Shown: positions 9,401 to 13,514 of the stretch, piece after piece
Layout: every line of letters begins with the position of its first letter
Numbering within the stretch: the first letter of the stretch is position 1
Source of the DNA: an uncultured Bacilli bacterium
Lineage (GTDB): Bacteria; Bacillota_I; Bacilli_A; RF39; UBA660
Assembly (NCBI GenBank): GCA_947630195.1
Contig: CANRGQ010000035.1
Coordinates: 1-13,514, forward strand
Reading direction: 5' to 3'
Length of the DNA: 13,514 nt
Program-made: the position numbers and the translations under genes
Notes under the pieces: model-generated
Told to the model about the DNA's origin: nothing
Databases searched by the model: none
The model's input: the letters and a program-made list of their open reading frames with translations, nothing else

Positions 9401-10054
9401 TAAAGCCATTTGTAAAATTGCGGCAATCGAATTAGTAATATTGGAAACACTCCCAAAGATAAAATTGGTCCCTTTATTTAGAAAAACAGCCACTAGAATA
9501 GCAAATAAGAATAAAAATGGTTCTGTATAAGAAGAGGAAGCAATAATCAAAATAACTAACGCACTTAAAACCGCAATGACAACAATATAAAAAGGTAAAA
9601 CTACTTTATTTTCATCCGAAACCGTGCCACTGGTATCAACTAAATTTTCTTTAAAATAATTGGTTACATCTTGATATATTTTCTTAGCTTCTTTAGAAGA
9701 TGATGCATAATCTAAATTTAAAGTAAATAAAGTATAATTATCTTTATTAAAATTCTTATTATTTTCATATTCCAAAGAAACATTTTTAATACTTTCTAAA
9801 TATTTTAAAGCCTTACTTTTATCTTCCTCATCTAAATCTTTAACCATCACATTTAAAGTACTTACTTCTTCTTTAAAATTAGCATTCATGATATCTAGGC
9901 CAATTCTAACATTGGAAGTCTTAGGTAAATACTCCATAATATCATAGTTTATATCCGTAAATTTAATCATGAAAAAAGATGCAATAGTTAAAATTAGCAT
10001 TAAAATAAAAATTAATAATCTTTTTTCGACAATAAAATCCGTTATTTTTTGCAA
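6425..10054 (-). CDS. MMPL/RND-family exporter with repeat-expanded ectodomain
   Basis: A 1209-residue membrane protein of the MMPL/RND (YdfJ-like) class, which uses the proton gradient to export lipids or other hydrophobic molecules. One helix (~11-31) is followed by a short external domain, then helices at ~152-350. A long external segment (~350-1030) precedes five more helices (~1031-1190) and a basic tail. Each half has the proton-relay Asp-Tyr: Asp221 in MDYSIML and Asp1099 in IDYAILY. Porter-like segments at ~371-411 and ~980-1020 are separated by an insert of about 550 residues made of seven repeats of 74-84 residues (~430-973), each with an I-Y-x-Y-Y-like helix, an F-V-x-x-L-like segment and an end near N-K-K-Y. 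The start is TTG, eight bases after AGAGG (10063-10067); no upstream ATG fits. It is divergent from a TetR gene that probably represses it. Confidence 0.88.
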   Translation of the reverse strand: MQKITDFIVEKRLLIFILMLILTIASFFMIKFTDINYDIMEYLPKTSNVRIGLDIMNANFKEEVSTLNVMVKDLDEEDKSKALKYLESIKNVSLEYENNKNFNKDNYTLFTLNLDYASSSKEAKKIYQDVTNYFKENLVDTSGTVSDENKVVLPFYIVVIAVLSALVILIIASSSYTEPFLFLFAILVAVFLNKGTNFIFGSVSNITNSIAAILQMALSMDYSIMLMNRYRQEKEKESDKVKAMKNALYYSFKSISSSSVTTIVGLLALVFMSFTIGKDLGFVLAKGVLFSLLSIFTMLPFLILAFDKLITKTHKKSFVIKLDKLGHFAYKFRYIYLVLFLVILVGSYFLKGNLGIFYTSSEVSEVEKYFPVNNQMAIVYEKSLEDEVTTLCNTIKDNKYVNDTLCYGVTIDEPLLYSEVNPKLEELDNDTKIEDYLLKIVYYHYHNPKENNKISLNNFLNFIESNVYKNKKMNSHVSKSMKENITKLKNFTSASNINKKRTPEEITNILNIAKDTYDDLIILYNTKDNNTTLTLNEFSKYTKNNLLTNPKYQDNFNDDVKNELDMLERFSTKDTINKKVDSDKMAELFGIDKDTASQIYLYYLSTKINSYTLSLHNLATFMVNNSTVKSNLTDEEIANLNNVIKFTDKSIINKKMNITEFEKEFGLDTYFPMNLLQVMLEIDKDAEYTPYEFVALILNSENIKNSVFISEENKEKLFTSLGTVYTLMDSAMNNKVYTYSEASSMLEISKDDLKNIYILYYQDSVRLDPLKFVNLILDTDLLKENLKTEEIDNLTLIKDVMESTNNSKKYSDKELAKFLSLDEEKVKLIYGIYKTDTIKPSFSYKEFVEFLLSDVVPNKEYSSKLSSKDVSDLKNIKKVMDNSLNNKKYTSKEVYNLLKPLSKDLDKDLIDLVYIYYGSVKSYDKKYQMTVEEFITYLYEDILNDKRFADYIDKDMEEDIIKGYDTIKDAKVNLTSDKYNRAVFNTYMEFESEETFAFLDKIEDTLKNKGEYYIVGNSAMAKEMNNTFDNELNLITVLTMAFILVVVAFTFKSLKISTMLVLLIQSAIFLIMGILSFGGSVYFISILIVQSILMGATIDYAILYTSYYLEARKDNDIETSLIKAYNNSIHTILTSASILIIVTLIVGYFASEVAAKICKTLSEGTICAAILIIFVLPPMLACLDKFIVKNKLKKSSKSKKNRKVVTVVS

Positions 10055-10087
10055 ATTAATGGCCTCTTTTCTTTAAAGACAAGATAG

Positions 10088-10116
10088 ATTATATCTTAAA
10101 ACAAATAAAAAATGAA
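10088..10116 (-). promoter_or_regulatory. Promoter of MMPL exporter gene
   Basis: TATAAT (10088-10093, minus strand) with a weak -35 TTCATT (10111-10116) at 17 bp. The -10 box sits inside a perfect inverted repeat, AAGATA and TATCTT (10081-10086, 10092-10097). The larger candidate TetR operator (10129-10156) lies just upstream. Confidence 0.5.
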
Positions 10117-10128
10117 TAACAAATTATT

Positions 10129-10156
10129 AGATAGTGTCTAAATTTTAACACTGTCT
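10129..10156. promoter_or_regulatory. Candidate TetR operator (28-bp inverted repeat)
   Basis: AGATAGTGT (10129-10137) and ACACTGTCT (10148-10156) form an inverted repeat with one mismatch across a 10-bp AT spacer, in the divergent region between the MMPL and TetR genes. TGTCTAAAT occurs at 10135-10143 and again at 10164-10172, giving a possible extra half-site near the TetR promoter. Size, symmetry and place fit a TetR-family operator that controls both directions. Confidence 0.6.
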
Positions 10157-10178
10157 TTATTTATGTCTAAATATATGA

Positions 10179-10184
10179 TAAAAT
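10179..10184 (+). promoter_or_regulatory. Putative -10 box of TetR-deacetylase operon
   Basis: TAAAAT lies about 16 bp before the TetR start codon; no good -35 box is found at 17 bp (TTTATT). The weak promoter is overlapped upstream by the candidate operator, as expected for an autoregulated repressor. Confidence 0.35.
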
Positions 10185-10200
10185 AATCTTGGTGGTTTAA

Positions 10201-10746
10201 ATGAAAGTTAAAATGCTTAACTCTTCTTCCTTAAAAACTAAAGATAAAATCAGAAGTGCTTTTGCCTCTTTAGTTAAGGAAAAGAAAGAATTTAGTAAAA
10301 TTACCGTTACCGATATTACAAAACTTGCGGACATTACCAGAGGAACATTTTATACCCACTACGATAATATTTATGATGTGGCAAGAGAATTTCAAGAAGA
10401 AACTTTAAATGTTTTAACCAGCAATTTAAATGATTTAAATAATAAAAATAATATTGATTTATTCTTTGATACGATGTTTGCTTATTTAAAGAGTCATGAA
10501 GATATTTATAGTATGCTTTTATCTAGTAATGATCCTTTGCTTTTTACAGGAAACTTAAATAAAATTATTTTGAATAACTTATATCAAGTTATTGAACCCA
10601 GTAAAATCAAGCAAAAAGAATTACAAATATCGATATTTATTGATGGAAGTACGGCTTTAGTTATTAAACATTTTAGGAAAGAAGTTCCTTATACTTTAGA
10701 TGAGATAAATACCGCGATTAAGCAAACTTTCAAAAAATTATTTTAA
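10201..10746 (+). CDS. TetR-family transcriptional regulator
   Basis: A 181-residue protein with the N-terminal TetR DNA-binding domain: the helix-turn-helix spans about 33-57, in KITVTDITKLADITRGTF followed by the diagnostic YTHYDNIYDV. The C-terminal two thirds would be the ligand-binding and dimerisation part (DhaS/TetR_C-like in pattern, not certain). GGTGG lies five bases before the ATG. It is transcribed away from the MMPL exporter, and the 28-bp inverted repeat between them suggests it represses both the exporter and its own operon until a membrane-active or lipid-like ligand binds. The deacetylase gene follows 15 bp downstream and is almost certainly co-transcribed. Confidence 0.93.
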   Translation: MKVKMLNSSSLKTKDKIRSAFASLVKEKKEFSKITVTDITKLADITRGTFYTHYDNIYDVAREFQEETLNVLTSNLNDLNNKNNIDLFFDTMFAYLKSHEDIYSMLLSSNDPLLFTGNLNKIILNNLYQVIEPSKIKQKELQISIFIDGSTALVIKHFRKEVPYTLDEINTAIKQTFKKLF

Positions 10747-10761
10747 TTAGGAGTTGAGAAA

Positions 10762-12087
10762 ATGAAGAAGTTAATAAGTTTACTAATAATTTTACTTTTA
10801 CCAATAACCGTTTTAGCGGAGGACATTACTAAAGATACCAATATTTTAATTAATGCTAAAACTAATAATAAAATAACCGATAACAACGAAAATAGTTATG
10901 TAAGTATTTCTAAAAATGAAGAAATAAGTATTAAAGGGTCTAATATAAATGCCCTATATATTATATATGAATTAAAGAGTCAAAAAGGAACCATTTATTA
11001 TAATGATAAAGAACAAAAAATTGGTCAAAACAACTTTTTACACGAATATATAAAGTTAGAAAATAAAACTGATATTCTTACTGTTAAATATAATGAAGAT
11101 GTTAAAATTGGCGAAATTTACATTTTAAGTGAAGGAGAACTGCCTTCTTATGTGGAAGAATGGATGCCTCCTTGTGATAAAGCTGATTTACTTTTATTTT
11201 CCACCCATAGTGATGATGAACAGTTATTCTTTTTAGGTCTTCTTCCTACTTATGTAGCCAAAGGAGCAAATGTCGAAGTTGTTTATTTTACAAATCACTA
11301 TGATAATCCGAAAAGATTGCATGAACAATTACACGGATTATATGCTGTAGGTATTAGAAATTATCCGATTATTGGAATTGTTCCGGATGCTTGGTCCGAA
11401 ACTTTAGATGGTGCCCAAAAGAATATGGAGAAAAAAGACATCACCATGGATATGGCCATGACTTATCAAGTAGAAAACATTAGAAGATTTAAACCTTTAG
11501 TAATTGTCGGTCACGATGAAAAAGGTGAATATAGTCATGGCCAACACATCTTAAATACTTATCTTTTGAAAGACGCTATTAAAAAAGCTAATGATGATAC
11601 ATATGACAAGAATTCTCTAGATTTATATGGCTTATGGGATACTCCAAAATTATATCTGCATTTATATAAAGAAAATCAAATCAAAATGGATTATGATACC
11701 CCTTTAGAATATTTTAATGGTAAAACCGCTTATGAAGTTAGTAAAATTGGTTATAGTAAACATACTTCCCAACAATGGACTTGGTTTACGGCTTGGATTA
11801 ATGGTAAAAATAATGAATACACCAAGGCTACAGACATTAAAACTTATGCTCCGACAGCCTTTGGTTTATATCGTTCTTTAGTTGGAGAAGACATAAATAA
11901 AAATGATATGTTTGAAAATTTAACTTTAAGAAAAGATGAAGTTCAAGAAGATGTTAATAATAAAAAAGAACAAACAACCAATAAAAAAGATAAGATTAAA
12001 AAGAATAATTATATTTTACCAATTACTCTTATAAGTATTAGTATAATTGCTCTAATAGTTATTCTTATCCTCAAAAAAAGAAAGTAG
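10762..12087 (+). CDS. Secreted, membrane-anchored PIG-L/LmbE-type deacetylase
   Basis: A 441-residue protein with a signal peptide (residues ~1-19, ending VLAE), an N-terminal β-rich region (~20-130), a PIG-L (LmbE) fold domain (~140-370), a Lys/Asn-rich linker and one C-terminal helix (~417-437) followed by KKRK. It should face outward. The zinc site is readable: STHSDDEQLF holds His149 and Asp152 (family A-H-P-D-D-E), and GHDEKGEYSHGQH holds the late His262 (family G-H-P-D-H). The family removes N-acetyl groups from GlcNAc-containing lipids, thiol precursors and antibiotics; an extracellular member probably acts on a glycolipid or cell-surface polysaccharide. AGGAG lies eight bases before the ATG. 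Sharing an operon with the TetR regulator and facing an MMPL exporter suggests a surface glycolipid role. The substrate is unknown. Confidence 0.85.
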   Translation: MKKLISLLIILLLPITVLAEDITKDTNILINAKTNNKITDNNENSYVSISKNEEISIKGSNINALYIIYELKSQKGTIYYNDKEQKIGQNNFLHEYIKLENKTDILTVKYNEDVKIGEIYILSEGELPSYVEEWMPPCDKADLLLFSTHSDDEQLFFLGLLPTYVAKGANVEVVYFTNHYDNPKRLHEQLHGLYAVGIRNYPIIGIVPDAWSETLDGAQKNMEKKDITMDMAMTYQVENIRRFKPLVIVGHDEKGEYSHGQHILNTYLLKDAIKKANDDTYDKNSLDLYGLWDTPKLYLHLYKENQIKMDYDTPLEYFNGKTAYEVSKIGYSKHTSQQWTWFTAWINGKNNEYTKATDIKTYAPTAFGLYRSLVGEDINKNDMFENLTLRKDEVQEDVNNKKEQTTNKKDKIKKNNYILPITLISISIIALIVILILKKRK

Positions 12088-12103
12088 GTCAACTACTTTT
12101 TTT
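12074..12103. terminator. Bidirectional terminator between convergent genes
   Basis: AAAGTAG (12081-12087) and CTACTTT (12093-12099) pair around a GTCAA loop and extend outward as A-T pairs, so both strands end in a U-run. The stop codons of both convergent genes lie in the hairpin (TAG at 12085-12087 on plus, TGA at 12089-12091 on minus). Confidence 0.85.
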
Positions 12104-12781
12104 AATGGTTATTAAATATTTACTATTACCCTTATAATTACCTAATTCATCTATATCTTCTTCCATATAGGTGAATGCTTCTAAAGTAATATCCGAAGTT
12201 ATCTTATCTACTTCTTTTCCTGCTGTTAATTTAATGGAAGTAAGTAAAGTATCCTTATTAAATTCTTCTTCAGTTGTATGACTATACCAACCACCATTTC
12301 TATGATAATCATCATATAAATAAACCTCTAATATATTATAAAAATCATTAGTATCTTTAGGACTTAATACAGTTTTACTAACCATCCCATCTATAGTATT
12401 AAAACTAACTTTATAGCCTATTCTATAATCTAAAACATTCTCATAATTATCTTTATATCTATCAAATAATTTTATTTGACTTTCATTACTAATACTTTCT
12501 TCATTAGTATAATAAACTTCAAAAGAAGATATATCTTTATGGTACTCAAAATTACTTTCATATTCTTTAATTAATACTCTTTCTTTACCGTTATGATAAT
12601 CTTTATATAAACCTAATATTATTTTATTATCATCAATATAAGTATCTTCTTCCTCTTCTTTTATTACTTCTTCTCCTTCTTTATTATCATCAATCTTATT
12701 AAATAGTTTAGTTTTAATTAAAGGAGATATACCCACTAATAAAAAACATAACAAAATTATAATAATTACTACCTTTTTCAT
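12089..12781 (-). CDS. Unrecognised membrane-anchored extracellular protein
   Basis: I do not recognise this 230-residue protein. It begins MKKVVIIIILLCFLLVGIS, a signal peptide or signal anchor. There is a Cys at position 12 inside the hydrophobic core, but no convincing lipobox. A short acidic linker (EEVIKEEEED, ~38-47) leads to a soluble, Tyr-, Asp- and Lys-rich domain (~48-230) expected outside the cell. Patches such as YDDYHRNGGWYSHTTEEEF (~155-173) look like a surface loop; no catalytic motif is evident. The C-terminal codons lie in the bidirectional terminator. The ribosome-binding site is poor (GCGTGATG before the ATG). The predicted promoter at 12796-12824 leaves a leader of only about eight bases, so it may be nearly leaderless and weakly translated. 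Confidence 0.7.
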   Translation of the reverse strand: MKKVVIIIILLCFLLVGISPLIKTKLFNKIDDNKEGEEVIKEEEEDTYIDDNKIILGLYKDYHNGKERVLIKEYESNFEYHKDISSFEVYYTNEESISNESQIKLFDRYKDNYENVLDYRIGYKVSFNTIDGMVSKTVLSPKDTNDFYNILEVYLYDDYHRNGGWYSHTTEEEFNKDTLLTSIKLTAGKEVDKITSDITLEAFTYMEEDIDELGNYKGNSKYLITIKKSS

Positions 12782-12795
12782 AACATCACGCTATT

Positions 12796-12824
12796 ATTAT
12801 AATAATTAAAAATAACGAAGTAAA
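12796..12824 (-). promoter_or_regulatory. Promoter of unrecognised membrane protein gene
   Basis: TATAAT (12796-12801, minus strand) with TTTACT (12819-12824, four of six consensus bases) 17 bp upstream. The -35 overlaps the terminator-like hairpin that would end a transcript of the Asn-codon-rich repeat. Confidence 0.5.
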
Positions 12825-12856
12825 TAGGTTATTTCGTAAAATAAACCATCTTCGTT
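12805..12856 (-). terminator. Possible terminator downstream of template-like repeat
   Basis: On the minus strand AACGAAG (12856-12850) can pair with CTTCGTT (12820-12814), followed by the T-rich ATTTTTAATTATT. A second, alternative hairpin (arms 12816-12823 and 12829-12836, eight pairs with one G-T) overlaps it and is more stable on the plus strand. It could end a minus-strand RNA that starts near 13073; the loop is long, so this is weak. Confidence 0.3.
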
Positions 12857-12908
12857 TTTGTTTTGGATAAAATCCTAGATAATCTTTGTCTTCTATCTTC
12901 CCTAGTAT

Positions 12909-12939
12909 ATAACCTTAATCATATAATCATTCAAGTTAT
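12909..12939. repeat. Imperfect hairpin next to template-like repeat
   Basis: Arms at 12909-12919 (ATAACCTTAAT) and 12929-12939 (ATTCAAGTTAT) form an 11-bp stem with one wobble and one mismatch on the minus strand, around a nine-base loop. It lies directly after the last codons of the Asn-codon-rich segment. In known retroelements of this class a hairpin follows the variable repeat; here it might equally be a folded part of the RNA or chance. Confidence 0.35.
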
Positions 12940-12941
12940 AG

Positions 12942-13052
12942 AAGGCTTTGGCGAACCGCATACGTATTGTTCACATTGTTCCAGTCCAAGTTGCCGCTCG
13001 TATTCACATTCCACGCATTGTAATTGCCGTTGTTGCTGTTGTAGCCATACCT
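12942..13052 (-). repeat. Template-repeat-like (DGR-type) Asn-codon-rich segment
   Basis: This stretch is close to half G+C in a window otherwise near 30 %, so it stands out by eye. On the minus strand it reads in one frame as YGYNSNNGNYNAW, then NVNTSGNLDWNNVNN, then TYAVR, with 12 AAC/AAT codons out of about 31. This is the look of C-terminal variable regions of C-type-lectin/FGE-fold proteins and of diversity-generating retroelement template repeats, whose adenines (mainly in AAY codons) are mutated during copying. It is not a gene: the frame has a TGA six codons upstream, no start, and a TAA soon after (QSLL then stop). A -10 box lies just upstream. No reverse transcriptase, Avd or second copy is in the window, so it may be a template repeat with partners to the right, an orphan, or a relic of a target gene. 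Confidence 0.55.
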
Positions 13053-13079
13053 AACACTATTTCAAGATTACCTATCTAT

Positions 13080-13085
13080 ATTATA
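13080..13085 (-). promoter_or_regulatory. -10 box upstream of template-like repeat
   Basis: A perfect TATAAT on the minus strand preceded by GGTG, about 28 bp before the Asn-codon-rich segment. No good -35 box lies 16-18 bp upstream. If active, RNA would begin near 13073 and run through the segment without encoding a protein. Confidence 0.4.
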
Positions 13086-13105
13086 CACCAAATATCATTA
13101 TTGAG

Positions 13106-13134
13106 TTGTATATTTAAATAAATTTTAGTATAAT
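13106..13134 (+). promoter_or_regulatory. Promoter of small antisense RNA
   Basis: TTGTAT (13106-13111) and TATAAT (13129-13134) are separated by exactly 17 bp. The predicted start near 13141 is four bases before a GC-rich hairpin. Confidence 0.65.
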
Positions 13135-13135
13135 A

Positions 13136-13162
13136 TAAATAGAAAACGCAGGAATGTGCGTT
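13136..13162 (-). terminator. Terminator of small peptide mRNA
   Basis: On the minus strand AACGCA and TGCGTT form a six-pair stem with a CATTCC loop, followed by TTTTCTATTT. It is the opposite-strand reading of the antisense RNA's first hairpin and lies 12 bases after the peptide stop codon. Confidence 0.55.
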
Positions 13163-13210
13163 GCTATGTGTGTCCTACTCTGGTATCACTATCGGAGTAG
13201 GTATTTTTAT
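13141..13210 (+). ncRNA. Predicted ~70-nt antisense RNA (antitoxin-like)
   Basis: A promoter at 13106-13134 is followed by two hairpins and a U-run, with no coding frame of its own. Hairpin 1 has arms AACGCA (13145-13150) and TGCGTT (13157-13162). Hairpin 2 has arms CCTACTCTGGTA (13174-13185) and TATCGGAGTAGG (13190-13201), 12 pairs with two wobbles and a TCAC loop, then TATTTTTAT: a strong terminator on this strand only. The RNA is perfectly complementary to the last 11-12 codons and 3' untranslated part of the 36-residue hydrophobic peptide gene on the opposite strand. That is the arrangement of an antisense antitoxin RNA in convergent type I toxin-antitoxin loci. Expression is inferred. 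Confidence 0.6.
13174..13210 (+). terminator. Rho-independent terminator of antisense RNA
   Basis: A 12-pair stem (13174-13185 with 13190-13201) with a four-base loop and a following TATTTTTAT. On the minus strand the same stem has no U-run and lies within the end of the peptide gene. Confidence 0.75.
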
Positions 13211-13285
13211 ATCTTTAAGTACTAGCAAGTACAAAAGTACAAAAATAATGATTACTAAAACTATATTCCAAGTCTTTGCTCTCAT
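13175..13285 (-). CDS. Small hydrophobic peptide (putative type I toxin)
   Basis: A 36-residue peptide gene. The N-terminus MRAKTWN is basic, residues 8-23 (IVLVIIIFVLLYLLVL) are a single membrane-spanning helix, and the tail is KDIKIPTPIVIPE. AAGGAG (13295-13300) lies nine bases before the ATG. In-frame ATGs at 13294 and 13309 would add three or eight residues, but only 13285 has a good ribosome-binding site at normal spacing. Small peptides of this shape include membrane-acting type I toxins and short membrane regulators. The toxin reading rests on context: a convergent antisense RNA covers its 3' end, and the mRNA 5' end can pair with its 3' end. I do not recognise it as Fst, TxpA, BsrG or another named family. 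Confidence 0.55.
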   Translation of the reverse strand: MRAKTWNIVLVIIIFVLLYLLVLKDIKIPTPIVIPE

Positions 13286-13348
13286 ACGCACCATCTCCTT
13301 CCTTTTCATTAATAGTCAGGTGACTAGAATGAAGATAAAGGTAATTTT

Positions 13349-13367
13349 GCAACGCTTCTTCCTGCGT
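13349..13367 (-). repeat. Hairpin at mRNA 5' end, copy of antisense RNA hairpin
   Basis: On the minus strand ACGCAGGAAGAAGCGTTGC (13367-13349) matches 16 of 19 bases of the plus-strand ACGCAGGAATGTGCGTTGC (13146-13164); only the middle three bases differ. It would fold through ACGC and GCGT at the very start of the peptide mRNA. Because the copies are inverted, it can also pair with the 3' end of the same mRNA (9 + 7 bp). Confidence 0.65.
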
Positions 13368-13376
13368 CAGTTATTT

Positions 13377-13405
13377 ATTTTAAATGCTTGTCAACAAAAA
13401 GTCCA
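13377..13405 (-). promoter_or_regulatory. Promoter of small peptide mRNA
   Basis: TAAAAT (13377-13382) and TGGACT (13400-13405, four of six consensus bases) are 17 bp apart on the minus strand. The predicted start near 13370 puts the ACGC/GCGT hairpin at the 5' end and gives a leader of about 85 bases. A consensus-looking TTGACA at 13389-13394 has no -10 at the right distance. Confidence 0.45.
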
Positions 13406-13455
13406 TAGGAAGTTTTGTCGACTATTATCGTATTTTGCTTACCTCCGGACAGTTT

Positions 13456-13512
13456 TTAAAAAAAGAACTTTCCAACCTTTTTTATTAGCCAATTAAAAAG
13501 ATGCTTATTCAT
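13456..13512 (-). other. Short open frame at right edge, nature uncertain
   Basis: The minus-strand frame MNKHLFNWLIKKVGKFFF ends at TAA (13456-13458) and remains open to the window edge. It could be the C-terminus of a gene beginning to the right, or an 18-residue cationic amphipathic peptide; any ribosome-binding site would be outside the window. The A/T-rich hairpin AAAAAAG and CTTTTTT inside it argues that this may be a terminator rather than coding sequence. Confidence 0.25.
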
Positions 13513-13514
13513 CT
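13490..13514 (-). terminator. Possible terminator of a gene beyond the right edge
   Basis: AGATG (13514-minus direction) and CATCT (13503-13499) form a perfect five-pair stem around AATAAG, followed by TTTTT on the minus strand. The stem may extend past the edge. It would end a minus-strand transcript entering from the right. Confidence 0.35.

Noticed and set aside
12863..13054. Plus-strand open frame encoding a Cys/His-rich 63-residue product
   Set aside because: The Cys/His richness is just the reverse strand of the Asn-codon-rich segment, not a zinc-binding protein; there is no ribosome-binding site.
13146..13367. Transposon or MITE bounded by the inverted 19-mers
   Set aside because: No flanking target-site duplication is seen, and the repeats coincide with predicted RNA 5' hairpins, which explains them better.
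13389..13394. Consensus TTGACA as -35 for the small peptide gene
   Set aside because: No -10-like sequence lies 15-19 bp downstream; the TGGACT/TAAAAT pair at 13400/13377 has exact 17-bp spacing and was preferred.
13436..13447. Strong GGAGGT ribosome-binding-like sequence on the minus strand
   Set aside because: No ATG, GTG or TTG start opening a useful frame follows at normal spacing.
13161..13496. 111-codon plus-strand open frame
   Set aside because: It starts at a non-ATG codon, runs through the antisense RNA terminator and across the better-supported minus-strand peptide gene, and has no ribosome-binding site.
1..13514. Mycoplasma-type code (TGA as Trp) given the low GC content
   Set aside because: Trp is encoded by TGG throughout, and the gene at 12089-12781 ends at TGA at the natural end of its frame.

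Overview
The window is very AT-rich with an A/T-biased codon pattern. It has strong purine-rich Shine-Dalgarno sites, sigma-A-like promoters and U-run terminators. Stops TAA, TAG and TGA are all used as stops and Trp is TGG, so this looks like a low-GC Firmicutes/Bacilli-type genome with the standard bacterial code, not a TGA=Trp mycoplasma. A reduced gut Bacilli lineage is a plausible host, but that is inference.

Left two thirds (1-10054), all on the minus strand. Reading in the direction of transcription: an MMPL/RND-type membrane exporter with a greatly enlarged extracellular domain; a membrane-anchored DNA/RNA non-specific endonuclease; a heterodimeric type IV ABC exporter (one NBD degenerate, one canonical) ending in a strong terminator; then a separate operon with an AMP-forming acyl ligase, an acyl carrier protein and the first codons of a third, overlapping gene that leaves the window.

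Middle (10055-12103). A TetR-family regulator is transcribed divergently from the MMPL gene, with a 28-bp inverted repeat between them that is a good operator candidate. It is followed in the same operon by a secreted, C-terminally anchored PIG-L/LmbE-type deacetylase. The arrangement suggests TetR controls both the exporter and the deacetylase, perhaps as an envelope lipid or glycolipid module. A bidirectional terminator separates this operon from a convergent, unrecognised membrane-anchored protein gene.

Right end (12782-13514) has no ordinary-sized gene but is the most unusual part. It holds (a) a GC-richer, Asn-codon-rich, non-ORF segment of about 110 bp on the minus strand with its own -10 box, resembling the template repeat of a diversity-generating retroelement; and (b) a compact locus with a 36-aa hydrophobic peptide gene on the minus strand and a convergent promoter-hairpin-terminator unit on the plus strand. 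Both predicted RNAs start with nearly the same hairpin, and the peptide mRNA's 5' end can pair with its own 3' end. Those are the architectural marks of a type I toxin-antitoxin locus, of a family I do not recognise. No reverse transcriptase, CRISPR array, tRNA, rRNA or transposase is visible.
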